64,000 nt of DNA from Polynucleobacter sp. MG-27-Goln-C1. GTDB taxonomy: Bacteria > Pseudomonadota > Gammaproteobacteria > Burkholderiales > Burkholderiaceae. Shown here piece by piece: positions 1-12,239 of this stretch. Both the position numbers and the translations under genes were made by a program. The stretch is taken from the NCBI RefSeq assembly GCF_018881905.1, contig NZ_JACVPM010000002.1, positions 434,001-498,000 of the forward strand, read 5' to 3'. A model generated the notes under the pieces. It was not told the origin of the DNA and did not search any database. It worked only from the letters and a program-made list of their open reading frames with translations. Within the stretch, counting starts at the first letter, position 1, and every line of letters begins with the position of its first letter.

Positions 1-557
1 ATTGGGGCGCGGGGATTCATATGCATCAAACGATTGCGTAAGGCATCCACTTCAGCAGGTGTCACCAAATCAGTCTTGGTAATGAAGATTTGATCAGCAA
101 AGCCCACTTGGCGTTGCACTTCTTCATGTTCAGTCAATTGTTGTGGGCCGTGCTTGGCATCCACTAGTGTGACCACCGCATCCAATACGTAATGATCCGC
201 AACATCATCATCCATAAAGAATGTTTGCGCTACTGGGCCTGGATTAGCCACACCAGTCGTCTCAATGACTACGCGATCAAAGCTAATTTTTTTATCTTTA
301 CGCTGTTCCCACAATGAATTAAGCGCCTCCACCAGATCACCGCGAATCGTGCAGCAAATACAGCCATTACTCATTTGCACAATATTCTCTTGATTGTCTT
401 GAACCAAGATGTCGTTATCGATATTCTCTTCGCCAAACTCGTTTTCAATCACGGCGATTTTTTTGCCATGCTCTTCAGTCAAGATGTGTTTGAGCAAAGT
501 CGTTTTGCCACTGCCTAAAAAGCCTGTGAGAATTGTTACCGGAATTAACGCCATCAT
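1..557 (-). CDS. COG0523 (CobW/YjiA-type) metal-chaperone GTPase, C-terminus cut by window edge
   Basis: The minus-strand reading frame begins with ATG at 557 (a second ATG at 554) and stays open to base 1, so only the N-terminal 185 or so residues are visible. They start [20 protein letters not shown], a Walker A loop near residue 13. A CxCC metal-binding motif ([11 protein letters not shown]) follows near residue 65. A switch-type ETTGVANP and an NKxD-like element (FITKTD) complete the G3E GTPase pattern. Members of this family insert or traffic metals such as Zn, Co or Ni; which metal is served here cannot be read from the sequence. Nothing beside it suggests a specific client enzyme, so the gene is named only by family. 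Confidence 0.9.
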   Translation of the reverse strand, partial: MMALIPVTILTGFLGSGKTTLLKHILTEEHGKKIAVIENEFGEENIDNDILVQDNQENIVQMSNGCICCTIRGDLVEALNSLWEQRKDKKISFDRVVIETTGVANPGPVAQTFFMDDDVADHYVLDAVVTLVDAKHGPQQLTEHEEVQRQVGFADQIFITKTDLVTPAEVDALRNRLMHMNPRAP

Positions 558-620
558 TGATCCATTCAAAATCTATAAATACATTTCCCAAATGGGAAAC
601 CTTCTATCTTACCGAGTTCC

Positions 621-1622
621 TCAGGCTTTGCCAGCCTTTGCGCGAGGATGGGCTTTATCGTATGCCTGCGCTAGGTGCTGGAAATCCAAAGAGGTGTAAA
701 TCTGCGTACTAGCGATGCTGGCATGCCCCAGCATCTCCTGTACTGCTCGCAAATCTTGGGACGATTGCAGAACATGGCTAGCGAAGCTATGACGCATCAT
801 GTGCGGATGCACATGGGTTGGCAGCCCAGCCCTCATTGCTAAAGTCCGAAGGCGCGCCTGTACCGTCCGGGGAGATAAACGCGCACCCGTAGCAGAGATA
901 AATAAAGCCATCGATACATCTGACTGCTCCAACTGGTCGCGGACGGTACGCCAGACCTTGAGAGATTGCATTGCAGGTCCGCCAATCGGGACTGAGCGGC
1001 GCTTGCCACCCTTACCCAAAACCGTTACTTCTGCAGCATCCCAATCCAACCACCCGGCAGACTCCTGCTGGCGATCTTTGCTTTGCATTACGTCAATACC
1101 CAGCAGCTCTGATAAACGAAGGCCTGAGGAATACAGCAAATCGATGATTGCTGCGTCACGTATCGACTCCAGATCTTTCTTTTCTTCAGCCTCTTTTACG
1201 GCTTGATTTACCAAAGAGAGCGCCTGCTCAACCGAAAGCGCTTTAGGCAAAGACTTCAAGCGCTTAGGCGCCTTCACATCATCAACAGGGTTGGCGACTA
1301 AGTTTGCAGTGACTCTTCCCGCCTGCGCATCACGACGGGCATCTTTCTCAGTCAACCAGTCATACCAACCACGCCAAGCAGAAAGCGCCCTAGCAATCGT
1401 GCGAGACGACTTTCCTTTGGAGTGCAAGCGGCCAGCCCAGCGACGAACATGTGCATTGGAAACTTTTAATAAATCAACAGCATCATCCGCTGCCAATGCC
1501 TGCAACTCACCGAGATCCATGCGGTACGCTTTAAGCGTATGAGGTGACAGCTGCCTTAATACATGCAGCTCGTGCAGATACTCTTGCACCAAGGAATGAA
1601 GATCAGCTGGTGCTTGGCTCAT
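621..1622 (-). CDS. xerC: Tyrosine recombinase XerC
   Basis: This 333-residue tyrosine recombinase resolves chromosome dimers at dif together with XerD. All catalytic residues are visible: R169 (SSGLRLSE), K204 (GKGGKRR), H274xxR277 (HPHMMRHSF), H300 (LGHAS) and nucleophile Y309. The N-terminal SAM-like core-binding domain covers about residues 8-100. The frame is open further upstream, but the ATG at 1622 gives the family's usual start (MSQAPADLH). It overlaps the end of the DUF484 gene by 20 bp. The DUF484-xerC pair is a common arrangement in proteobacteria, which supports XerC over XerD or a phage integrase. No att site or cargo is nearby. Confidence 0.93.
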   Translation of the reverse strand: MSQAPADLHSLVQEYLHELHVLRQLSPHTLKAYRMDLGELQALAADDAVDLLKVSNAHVRRWAGRLHSKGKSSRTIARALSAWRGWYDWLTEKDARRDAQAGRVTANLVANPVDDVKAPKRLKSLPKALSVEQALSLVNQAVKEAEEKKDLESIRDAAIIDLLYSSGLRLSELLGIDVMQSKDRQQESAGWLDWDAAEVTVLGKGGKRRSVPIGGPAMQSLKVWRTVRDQLEQSDVSMALFISATGARLSPRTVQARLRTLAMRAGLPTHVHPHMMRHSFASHVLQSSQDLRAVQEMLGHASIASTQIYTSLDFQHLAQAYDKAHPRAKAGKA

Positions 1623-2277
1623 AAGCCTGGATACGATCCAAAGCTGCAGCAGTGAGTTCAGCAATCTGACGCAAATAGAATGCGCCCATATCCGCAGTAA
1701 AGCGAGACTCGTCTTTACTTGCTAGTAAAAGCACGGCTGGTGATTGCACTGTTCCAATACTTTTACCTAACGGTAAGCCAATAGCCACCATGCTTTGCCA
1801 CTCAGGATCAATGCTCACTTGAGTTGCCAACAAATCCACGCTAGCAGCAGCCAACTCTTTGGCAGAACCACATAGAGGCGTATCAATCCAAGGGCCAAAT
1901 GCCGTATTAGGGGCAAGGAGATGCGCCGACTCCACTTCAAAAACTTCTGCCAATCCAGCAGTCACCGCAGACTCCACATCTGCCTTTGTATTTGCACGCA
2001 TCAGACGCAACAACCAAGCAACTAAGCTCTGTTGAGTTTTGTCATTGCGACTACCAAAGTGCAGCATCTCACTAAGACGACGATTGAGCTCTTGATTCTG
2101 TGTGCGCAATAAAGTCATCTGACGCTCTTGCAAGGAGATTGCACGATCTTCATGTGGATGTTTCAAGCGAATTTCGTTTAAGAGATTGGCATAGCGCTCA
2201 AAAAAACCTGGGGTAGCGCGTAACCACTCCGCCACCAATTCTTCTTGTTCGGCTTGCTTAGGATCGATTGCGCTCAT
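1603..2277 (-). CDS. DUF484 family protein
   Basis: The 224-residue protein is a typical DUF484 member: an N-terminal segment of about 30 residues with the pattern VAEWLRATPGFFERYANLL, a helical linker rich in charged residues (about 50-75), then a GAF-like domain to the end. No catalytic motif is seen. In many proteobacteria DUF484 lies immediately upstream of xerC, as here, where the two reading frames overlap and are probably translationally coupled. Its role is unknown; a ligand-sensing GAF domain is inferred only from fold resemblance. It starts 36 bp after gatB on the same strand, so it may be the fourth gene of the gatCAB transcript. Confidence 0.85.
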   Translation of the reverse strand: MSAIDPKQAEQEELVAEWLRATPGFFERYANLLNEIRLKHPHEDRAISLQERQMTLLRTQNQELNRRLSEMLHFGSRNDKTQQSLVAWLLRLMRANTKADVESAVTAGLAEVFEVESAHLLAPNTAFGPWIDTPLCGSAKELAAASVDLLATQVSIDPEWQSMVAIGLPLGKSIGTVQSPAVLLLASKDESRFTADMGAFYLRQIAELTAAALDRIQAYEPSTS

Positions 2278-2313
2278 CTATGTCTTTCTCGCTTATTTTC
2301 TGATTTAACTTTT

Positions 2314-3782
2314 TTAGCTCAGCTTTTTACGCAGAAGCTCGTTCACCTGACCTGGATTGGCTTTGCCTTGTGAAGCTTTCATGATCTGACCAACCAAAGC
2401 ATTAAATGCTTTTTCCTTGCCAGAGCGGAACTCTTCAACAGACTTCTCGTTAGCCGCCAACACCTTATCAATCATGGCTTCAAGCTCACCACTATCACTG
2501 ATCTGCTTCAGGCCTTTGGCATCAATTACTTGATCTACAGTGCTAATAACTTTGCCGGTGATAGCCTCTTCCCACAGAATTGCAAAGATATCTTTTGCGA
2601 TCTTGTTAGAGATGGTCCCATCTGCTACACGAGTTAATAGTGGCGCTAAGTGCTCTGCTTTCAAAGGCGCATCTGCAGTGGCAATACCAGCACGATTCAG
2701 TGATGAAGCGAACTCACCCGCAATCAGATTGGCCGCAGCTTTTGCCAAAGACTTGCCAACAATAGCCAGAAGCTCTTCAAATACTTTGGCAGTGTCACGA
2801 TCTTGCGTGAGCAATTGCGCATCGTAAGCACTCAAACCAAATTCGCCTTGCCATTGCTCACGAAGCTGTGCTGGTAATGCTGGCATCTTGCTGCGCACAT
2901 CGGCAATCCATGCATCATCAATCACTACCGGCAATAAATCTGGATCCGGGAAATAGCGATAGTCGTTAGCATCCTCTTTACTGCGCATGCTGCGAGTCTC
3001 TTGACGATCAGGATCGTATAAGCGGGTTTCTTGAACGACTGTACCGCCATCTTCAATTAATTCAATTTGACGATGTACTTCATATTGAATGGCCTCCTCC
3101 AAAAAGCGGAAGGAGTTCAAGTTTTTAATTTCGCAACGTGTGCCGAATTCTTTTTGGCCAACAGGTCGAACAGATACGTTTGCATCACAACGGAAAGAGC
3201 CTTCTTGCATATTGCCGTCACAAACACCCAACCACATCACCAATGTATGTAAAGCTTTTGCATACGCAACTGCTTCTGCAGCACTGCGCATCACTGGCTC
3301 AGTCACAATTTCTAGCAATGGTGTGCCGGCACGATTTAAATCTATGCCACTGGATGCTTCGCCATGAGGGCCTAGGAAGCCCTCCTCATGAACCGACTTA
3401 CCTGCGTCCTCTTCCATATGGGCGCGTGTGAGCTCAACTACTTTGACTTGATCGCCGACTAAGATTTCCAGATGGCCACCCACAACTACCGGGAGATCCA
3501 TCTGACTGATCTGGTATCCCTTTGGTAAGTCGGGATAGAAATAATTCTTCCGCGCAAAAATACTCGCCGGCGAAATCTTGGCATTGACCGCCAAACCAAA
3601 ACGAATGGCGTGTTCAACTGCTTGACGATTCAATACCGGCAAAACGCCAGGCAAAGCTAAGTCAACGGCACAGGCTTGGGTATTTGGGCCGGCACCAAAA
3701 CGCGTACTCGCACCGCTGAAAATTTTCGATTGCGTTTGAAGTTGCGCGTGGGTCTCTAGACCAATAACGATTTCCCATTGCA

Positions 3783-3786
<4 letters not shown>
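2314..3786 (-). CDS. gatB: Asp-tRNA(Asn)/Glu-tRNA(Gln) amidotransferase subunit B
   Basis: GatB is the kinase/tRNA-binding subunit of the GatCAB transamidase, which converts mischarged Glu-tRNA(Gln) or Asp-tRNA(Asn) to the amide form using ammonia supplied by GatA. The 490-residue product begins [18 protein letters not shown], the conserved GatB N-terminus. It contains the [10 protein letters not shown] and cysteine-containing [13 protein letters not shown] signatures and ends in the GatB/YqeY domain ([13 protein letters not shown]). I chose the ATG at 3786 because it forms an ATGA overlap with the gatA stop codon; an ATG at 3783 is equally possible, while the open frame up to 3816 lies inside gatA. 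It is the last Gat gene of the operon. Confidence 0.96.
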
Positions 3787-6696
<2,910 letters not shown>

Positions 6697-6720
6697 TTGA
6701 CCTAAGCGTCGATTAGGGAA

Positions 6721-7650
6721 TTGCAACATAGCGCTCCTCCTCTTTTCAGACAAGGCGTTCCGGCTTTAGTCAAACTGATTGTCTGTCTATCGATCAGCAT
6801 CGCATTGATGTTGATCGATTTTCGCTTTAAAGCACTTGATCCGATTCGCAATAACGTTAATTGGATATTGCGCCCGCTAGAGTATGTGATGATGATGCCG
6901 CGCAATGCGTATGAAGCGACATCAGAATATTTCACCAGTCGCGGAACGCTGGATAAAGAAAATCAAGAAATGAAAGTACGTCAAGCAGAGCTCTCTTTGC
7001 TTGCCAACCAATCTGAATTTCTTCTTGTAGAAAATCAAAATCTACGTCAGCTAATGGATTTGCAAAAGCACGTTCCATTTAAAACATTGCCAGTAGAAAT
7101 TTTATTTAATCCACCCAATCCAATTTCTCAGCGCATTGTGATTAATCGTGGGAGCGACGACGGCCTGAAGCTGGGCAACCCCATTGCAAATGACTCCGGC
7201 ATCTTAGGCCAAGTAGTACGTATTTACGATCGCTCTGCAGAAGTCTCTTTACTAGAAGATCGTGACTTTGCGGTACCAGTTCAGGTAGCTCGCAATGGCT
7301 TAAGAGCAGCAGTATTTGGTGCGGGGCGCGGCAACCCACTTGAACTTCGCTATCTTCCCGTGGCGAGCGATTTAGAAGTGGGTGATGTACTGATTACCTC
7401 GGGCATCGATGGTATCTACCCGCCCGGCTTTGCAGTGGCAGTCATTAGCCGCATAGAACGTAATGCCGACAAAAACTCTTCAAATGTATTTTGCGTACCA
7501 GTTGCAGCAGTGAATCGCTACCGCCAAGCTTTAGCCCTGCTTTACGATCCACAGTGGGATGCAAAAGCATCCACTGCCACTAGCAAGCCTGGCGCACCCC
7601 TGACCAATACTCCAGGTCGCCGCCAAACTCGTGCGCGAGGCATGCAATGA
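6721..7650 (+). CDS. mreC: Rod shape-determining protein MreC
   Basis: MreC is a periplasmic scaffold that links MreB to the PBP2-RodA synthase. The 309-residue protein has a short cytoplasmic N-terminus (MQHSAPPLFRQG), one membrane segment at about residues 17-38, a coiled coil at about 65-105 (rich in Glu/Gln/Leu), and the twin beta-barrel domain with INRGSDDGLKLGNP and LITSGIDGIYPPGF. The start is TTG at 6721, preceded by AGGGAA; no ATG fits the family N-terminus. It ends in a basic tail with an ATGA overlap onto mreD. Confidence 0.95.
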   Translation: MQHSAPPLFRQGVPALVKLIVCLSISIALMLIDFRFKALDPIRNNVNWILRPLEYVMMMPRNAYEATSEYFTSRGTLDKENQEMKVRQAELSLLANQSEFLLVENQNLRQLMDLQKHVPFKTLPVEILFNPPNPISQRIVINRGSDDGLKLGNPIANDSGILGQVVRIYDRSAEVSLLEDRDFAVPVQVARNGLRAAVFGAGRGNPLELRYLPVASDLEVGDVLITSGIDGIYPPGFAVAVISRIERNADKNSSNVFCVPVAAVNRYRQALALLYDPQWDAKASTATSKPGAPLTNTPGRRQTRARGMQ

Positions 7651-8171
7651 TCGATTTTCAAAGCGGCTACATTCTGCGCCCGGTAAATCCGGTCTTTATT
7701 TATTTCAGCTTGTTTTGCGCTCTATTGCTCAATCTTCTGCCAATTGGTAATTACGGCTGGGTGCCAGACTGGCTCATTATTTGCATCGTGTTCTGGAATA
7801 TCCATCAGCATCGCTATGTCGGCGTCATCATCGCCTTCATTCTTGGTCTTTTGATGGATGTCCACAACTCTGACTTATTGGGCCTTCATGCATTTAGCTA
7901 CTCACTGGTAGCCTACCTTGCCATTTCTTGGCATCGCCGAATCATTGCCTTAAATGTTTTAACGCAAGCCCTGCATCTTTTGCCCATCTTCTTATTGGTT
8001 TCTTTGTTTCCAGTACTGGCCCATTGGCTATTAAGCGGTGAGGTGCATTGGTGGGCCTTAACTGGCGCTATTCAGGCTCTTATTGAGGCATTGCTGTGGC
8101 CCGTGGCAACACGCATCTTGTTGTCACCCCAACGTCGCCCCATCGACGTTGATCACAATCGTCCAATTTAG
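7647..8171 (+). CDS. mreD: Rod shape-determining membrane protein MreD
   Basis: This 174-residue polytopic membrane protein has about five hydrophobic segments and the MreD pattern PVNPVFIYFSLFCALLLNL near the N-terminus, followed by LGLLMDVHNSDLLGLHAF. MreD is part of the Rod complex and modulates MreC-PBP2 activation; it has no enzymatic motif. The start ATG at 7647 overlaps the mreC stop by four bases. The next gene, mrdA, begins 8 bp after its stop. Confidence 0.92.
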   Translation: MIDFQSGYILRPVNPVFIYFSLFCALLLNLLPIGNYGWVPDWLIICIVFWNIHQHRYVGVIIAFILGLLMDVHNSDLLGLHAFSYSLVAYLAISWHRRIIALNVLTQALHLLPIFLLVSLFPVLAHWLLSGEVHWWALTGAIQALIEALLWPVATRILLSPQRRPIDVDHNRPI

Positions 8172-8179
8172 AGAGCGGT

Positions 8180-10087
8180 ATGGTTTCGTTTAAAAAACCA
8201 GATCTCGATTCGTTTCAAGAGCGAATTCATATTGCGACTCTATTTGTCACCTTCTGCTTTTTATTATTAATTACACGATTGGTTTGGCTGCAGCTCGTGA
8301 GTCACGGCAAATATGCCTTATTAGCCGAGAATAACCGTATTGCCCTTGTACCCGCCCCAGCCAATCGGGGTCTGCTCATAGATCGCAATGGCATTGTGAT
8401 TGGTAGAAATTATTCAGCCTTGACCTTGGATGTGAACGCTGAGGAAGTTAAAGGCAATGTCGATGATCTTATCGACGAACTCTCTCAAATTGTGTTGATT
8501 TCCCCGCGCGATCGCCGAAATTTCAAGCGCTCCCTGGAAGATTCTCGAAAAATGGGCACTTTTCCACTCAGATCGATGCTCACCGAGGCTGAAACAGCCC
8601 GATTTATGGCCAATCGCTACCGATTCCCAGGCGTAGAGATCCGCGCCCGTAGTTTCCGAGAGTACCCATATAACGAGTTAGCCTCCCATTTAATTGGCTA
8701 TATCGGACGCGTTTCTCAAAGAGACAAAGAGAAAATGCAGGCGGAAATTGAGAACTCCAAGGCGGATGATCCAGATGCATTGCAGACTTCTTTTTTGCCA
8801 GGCATTCAGTATGTTGGCAAGATTGGCTTGGAGCAAAGTTATGAAACTGTTCTGCGTGGAGTGCCAGGCTACGATCAAGTAGAAATTACTGCGGGCGGTA
8901 AACCAGTACGCACACTCTCTAGCTCACCTTCAATACCCGGCAAAAATGTAGTGTTGTCAGTGGACATCAAGCTGCAATACTTAGTGGAACAACTCTACGG
9001 AAATTTCCGCGGTGCATTCGTAGCGATTGAACCTGAGACTGGTGACATCTTGGCATTTGTATCCAAGCCCAACTTTAATCCAAACGATTTCGTAGAGGGC
9101 ATTGATTCAGTGACGTGGAAAGAGTTGAATGACTCCCCGCAAAAGCCACTGTATAACCGCCCACTTAAAGGCATCTACCCACCGGGATCAACATATAAAC
9201 CATTTATGGCGCTTGCAGCTTTAGAAACCAAGAAGCGCACACCATCACAAACTATTTCAGATCCAGGTTATTTTGATTTTGGAAATCATACCTTCCGCGA
9301 TGACAAAAAAGGTGGGCACGGCATTGTTGATATGCAAAAGTCTATCGTTGAATCATGCGATACCTACTATTACATGTTGGCGCGCGATATGGGCGTCAAC
9401 ATGATGTATGACTTCATGAAACCATTTGGCTTTGGGCAAATTACCGGGATCGACTTGCAGGGTGAATCCAAAGGTGTTCTGCCATCTACCGAGTGGAAGA
9501 AAAATACTTTCAAAAAGCCAGAGCAGCAAAAATGGTATGAAGGCGAAACAATTTCTCTTGGTATTGGCCAAGGCTATAACGCATTCACTATTTTGCAGTT
9601 GGCACATGCTATGGCCAACATGGCAAACAATGGCATTGTGATGAAGCCACACTTAGTGAAGGCAATTGAAGATCCCTTCACAAGAAATCGCACCCTCACA
9701 ACACCTAAAGAAAGTTATCGCATCGATCTTGTTCCCGAAAACATTGAAGTCATTAAGAAAGCAATGGTTGAAGTTAACAATTCTGGAACCTCTGCCTCTG
9801 TGTTTAAAGGTACGGGCTATCAAGTGGGCGGCAAGACAGGAACAGCGCAAGTATTTAGCTTGAATTCGAAAGAGTACAAGCATGGAGCCACTGCAGAATT
9901 TTTACGAGACCATGCTTTATATATTGCTTTTGCTCCCGCAGAAAAACCAACCATCGTGATTGCCATGGTCGTTGAGAATGCAGGATTTGGTGCGCAACAT
10001 GCCGCACCAATTGCACGCAAAGCACTCGATTTTTATCTTGAAGGTAAATGGCCAAAGGAGATTCCTGAATGGAAAAGAGCGCCATAA
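8180..10087 (+). CDS. mrdA: Peptidoglycan D,D-transpeptidase PBP2
   Basis: PBP2 cross-links lateral-wall peptidoglycan as the partner of RodA. The 635-residue product has one N-terminal membrane anchor (about residues 17-38), the pedestal domain with NRGLLIDRNGIVIGRN, and the transpeptidase domain with all three penicillin-binding motifs: SxxK in PPGSTYKPF, SxD/N-like SCD in ESCDTYYY, and KTG in GGKTGTAQV. Length is normal for class B PBP2. Its 3' end overlaps rodA by 19 bp, consistent with co-translation of the polymerase/transpeptidase pair. Confidence 0.96.
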   Translation: MVSFKKPDLDSFQERIHIATLFVTFCFLLLITRLVWLQLVSHGKYALLAENNRIALVPAPANRGLLIDRNGIVIGRNYSALTLDVNAEEVKGNVDDLIDELSQIVLISPRDRRNFKRSLEDSRKMGTFPLRSMLTEAETARFMANRYRFPGVEIRARSFREYPYNELASHLIGYIGRVSQRDKEKMQAEIENSKADDPDALQTSFLPGIQYVGKIGLEQSYETVLRGVPGYDQVEITAGGKPVRTLSSSPSIPGKNVVLSVDIKLQYLVEQLYGNFRGAFVAIEPETGDILAFVSKPNFNPNDFVEGIDSVTWKELNDSPQKPLYNRPLKGIYPPGSTYKPFMALAALETKKRTPSQTISDPGYFDFGNHTFRDDKKGGHGIVDMQKSIVESCDTYYYMLARDMGVNMMYDFMKPFGFGQITGIDLQGESKGVLPSTEWKKNTFKKPEQQKWYEGETISLGIGQGYNAFTILQLAHAMANMANNGIVMKPHLVKAIEDPFTRNRTLTTPKESYRIDLVPENIEVIKKAMVEVNNSGTSASVFKGTGYQVGGKTGTAQVFSLNSKEYKHGATAEFLRDHALYIAFAPAEKPTIVIAMVVENAGFGAQHAAPIARKALDFYLEGKWPKEIPEWKRAP

Positions 10088-11220
10088 GTAAAACCAAGAA
10101 AATATTTCTAAGTATTTTTAGCGGGCTTGACCGCCAGCTAGGCCTTATTCTGCTTGGCTTAGCGGGAGTTGGGTTTCTTACTTTTTTATCCGCAAGTCAA
10201 AATACGCCGGTTCGATTTGAAGATGAGCTCCGCAACCTAGCGCTTTCATTTGCCGTTATGTGGATCGTCTCTCGCATTCCACCAAAGTGGTTAGAGATGG
10301 CCGCAGTATGGATTTATGGAATTGGAGTTGCGCTATTGGTAGCAGTCGCTGTATTTGGACTGATCAAGAAAGGTGCGCGACGTTGGCTCAATATTGGTTT
10401 CGTAATTCAGCCATCAGAGCTCATGAAAATTGCTATGCCACTGATGTTGGCTTGGTACTTTCAGAAGCGCGAAGGCATTCAAAAATCTTGGGACTATGGA
10501 GTGGCAGCCATCATTCTTATTATTCCGGTATTCCTGATTGCGCGTCAGCCCGATCTAGGCACAGCACTCTTAGTTTTCGCTGCGGGCATGTACGTGATTA
10601 TTTTGGCAGGACTGCCCTGGAAATGGATTCTGCCATTTGTTGGTCTTGGTGCTTTTGGAATCATTCTCATCATTATTTTTGGCAACATGATTTGTGCACA
10701 TGATGTTGTTTGGCCATTTGTTCATAACTACCAAAAGCATCGAGTCTGTACTTTGCTTGATCCAAGTAGTGATCCTCTTGGAAAAGGTTTTCATACAATT
10801 CAATCCATGATTGCAATTGGCTCGGGTGGATTTTTCGGTAAAGGCTGGTTCCAGGGTACGCAAGCCCATCTTGAATTTATTCCAGAAAAACATACCGACT
10901 TTGTCTTTGCCGTTTTCTCTGAAGAATTTGGCTTACTAGGCAACTTGGTCTTACTAGCGCTTTTCTTCGCTCTAATTAAAAGGGGTCTAGCCATCTCTGC
11001 TAGCGCGCCCAATCTTTTTACGCGACTACTAGGCGCATCAGTGACGCTGATTTTCTTTACCTACGCATTTGTCAATATCGGGATGGTAAGTGGCCTATTG
11101 CCTGTTGTAGGCGTTCCATTGCCCTTCATCAGTTACGGTGGCACCGCCTTAGTAACACTGGGATTTGGAGCCGGGATTTTGATGAGCATTCATCGCCATC
11201 GACGTTTAGTACAAAGCTGA
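10069..11220 (+). CDS. rodA: SEDS peptidoglycan glycosyltransferase RodA
   Basis: RodA is the SEDS-family glycosyltransferase of the elongation machinery. The 383-residue protein has about ten membrane helices. SEDS signatures visible are GARRWLNIGFVIQPSE, the large periplasmic loop with QSMIAIGSGGFFGKGW and HTDFVFAVFSEEFGLLG, and the terminal PFISYGGTALVTLGFGAG. The ATG at 10069 lies within the end of mrdA. This is the last gene of the operon; a strong bidirectional hairpin follows at 11269-11295. Confidence 0.95.
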   Translation: MEKSAISKTKKIFLSIFSGLDRQLGLILLGLAGVGFLTFLSASQNTPVRFEDELRNLALSFAVMWIVSRIPPKWLEMAAVWIYGIGVALLVAVAVFGLIKKGARRWLNIGFVIQPSELMKIAMPLMLAWYFQKREGIQKSWDYGVAAIILIIPVFLIARQPDLGTALLVFAAGMYVIILAGLPWKWILPFVGLGAFGIILIIIFGNMICAHDVVWPFVHNYQKHRVCTLLDPSSDPLGKGFHTIQSMIAIGSGGFFGKGWFQGTQAHLEFIPEKHTDFVFAVFSEEFGLLGNLVLLALFFALIKRGLAISASAPNLFTRLLGASVTLIFFTYAFVNIGMVSGLLPVVGVPLPFISYGGTALVTLGFGAGILMSIHRHRRLVQS

Positions 11221-11268
11221 AAATTAGATTTAGCAATCATGCAAGATTGCAGCGCCATCTCCAGAAAC

Positions 11269-11295
11269 AAAAAAGCCCGGCATGCCGGGCTTTTT
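11269..11295. terminator. Bidirectional intrinsic terminator between rodA and hupB
   Basis: A perfect 16-bp palindrome GCCCGGCATGCCGGGC (11275-11290) is flanked by six A on the left and five T on the right, so it can terminate transcription from both sides. It sits between the convergent rodA (ends 11220) and hupB (ends 11313). Confidence 0.9.
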
Positions 11296-11312
11296 CATCA
11301 ACAAAGCAAGAA

Positions 11313-11597
11313 TTACTTCTTACGCTTGTTAACTGAATCTTTAAATGCTTTACCAGCAGAAAACTTAACAGTTTTAGCAGCAGCAATTTTGAGTGGCTCG
11401 CCAGTTTTTGGGTTACGGCCCATACGTGCAGCGCGCTTACCAGAAGCAAAAGTACCGAAACCGATCAGCTGTACTGAGTCGCCTTTAGTAACAGCTTTAA
11501 TGATTTGCTCAATAGCAGAATTCAATGCAAATTCAGCTTTGGCTTTTGAGATCTCAGCGTCGTCAGCAATCGCTGCGATTAGTTCTGCTTTGTTCAA
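11313..11597 (-). CDS. hupB: HU-family nucleoid DNA-binding protein
   Basis: HU bends and compacts DNA as a dimer. The 94-residue protein starts [20 protein letters not shown] and contains the DNA-binding arm signature [18 protein letters not shown], followed by the arm-return [14 protein letters not shown]. The start is TTG at 11597, set 6 nt after a perfect AAGGAG; no ATG or GTG is available in the right place. A 7-bp inverted repeat lies 28-42 bp upstream of the start. The beta subunit name is by resemblance; a second HU/IHF gene could exist elsewhere. Confidence 0.93.
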   Translation of the reverse strand: MNKAELIAAIADDAEISKAKAEFALNSAIEQIIKAVTKGDSVQLIGFGTFASGKRAARMGRNPKTGEPLKIAAAKTVKFSAGKAFKDSVNKRKK

Positions 11598-11624
11598 GTG
11601 AAGCTCCTTATAGATATTGATGTC

Positions 11625-11639
11625 AGCGCACAGTGCGCT
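11625..11639. promoter_or_regulatory. Perfect inverted repeat in the hupB leader
   Basis: AGCGCAC-A-GTGCGCT is a perfect 7-bp inverted repeat with a one-base centre, located between a possible -10 (TAAAAT on the minus strand, about 11650) and the hupB start. Its symmetry suggests an operator or a small RNA hairpin; the binding protein, if any, is unknown. Confidence 0.45.
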
Positions 11640-11710
11640 TACATGATTTTAACCACAAAAAATTACAAAAATAAAGCTGCGTCACAGCAAATTTTTTTAT
11701 TGCTGCTTTT

Positions 11711-12076
11711 TTACTCTTCTAGAACTGTTACATCTGATACAAAATACTCGGTATCGCCAAAACAGCTTGTAGGCAATCCGATGTGCTGATCATATTTAAG
11801 GGCAACTTTTTTACCCAAATTGGCATTGATTTTTTGCGCCACAGCATCTTCACGCACCGTAAAGAGGAATTTTTCTGACATGGTTCCCGGCATTGAAACC
11901 ATAGCCAATTCGCCTTCCCAGGTTTTACATACATAACCGCGGTTGGAAAATTTCTGGACGTATCCGGCACGCTCACCGCTGCCATAGCTCCAATTGAGCA
12001 TAATCCAGGTATATGCTGCTAAGCCAGCCAGGCCAATCAATACAAGGCTTAAAAGCCATTTTACGAATCCATTCAT
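11711..12076 (-). CDS. Membrane-anchored hypothetical protein
   Basis: The 121-residue product has one N-terminal membrane segment (about residues 5-25, MNGFVKWLLSLVLIGLAGLA) and a periplasmic remainder with two cysteines (YVCKTWEG and PTSCFGD), which could form a disulfide. The pattern SNRGYVCKTWEGELAM recurs in conserved small proteins of unknown function in several bacterial groups, so the gene is real by pattern recognition but without an assigned role. It stands alone downstream of hupB on the same strand. Confidence 0.7.
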   Translation of the reverse strand: MNGFVKWLLSLVLIGLAGLAAYTWIMLNWSYGSGERAGYVQKFSNRGYVCKTWEGELAMVSMPGTMSEKFLFTVREDAVAQKINANLGKKVALKYDQHIGLPTSCFGDTEYFVSDVTVLEE

Positions 12077-12239
12077 GTGGTTTTCCTTAACAAATCATCT
12101 CTGCAGCCCTAATTAGGTGCATTCACAGCGGTCTGTTTTGACCCTAATCAACATTTGAGCATATTCATTACAAAAATAGGGATGAAATGACGCTCCATAC
12201 AAATTAAAATATTAGTATTAACGCTAATTGGTAAATCTA

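Noticed and set aside
799-1206. Long open frames antisense to xerC, gatA, gatB, pckG, rsmB and others
   Set aside because: They overlap well-supported genes, have no recognisable domains or translation signals, and are expected by chance opposite coding DNA of this composition.
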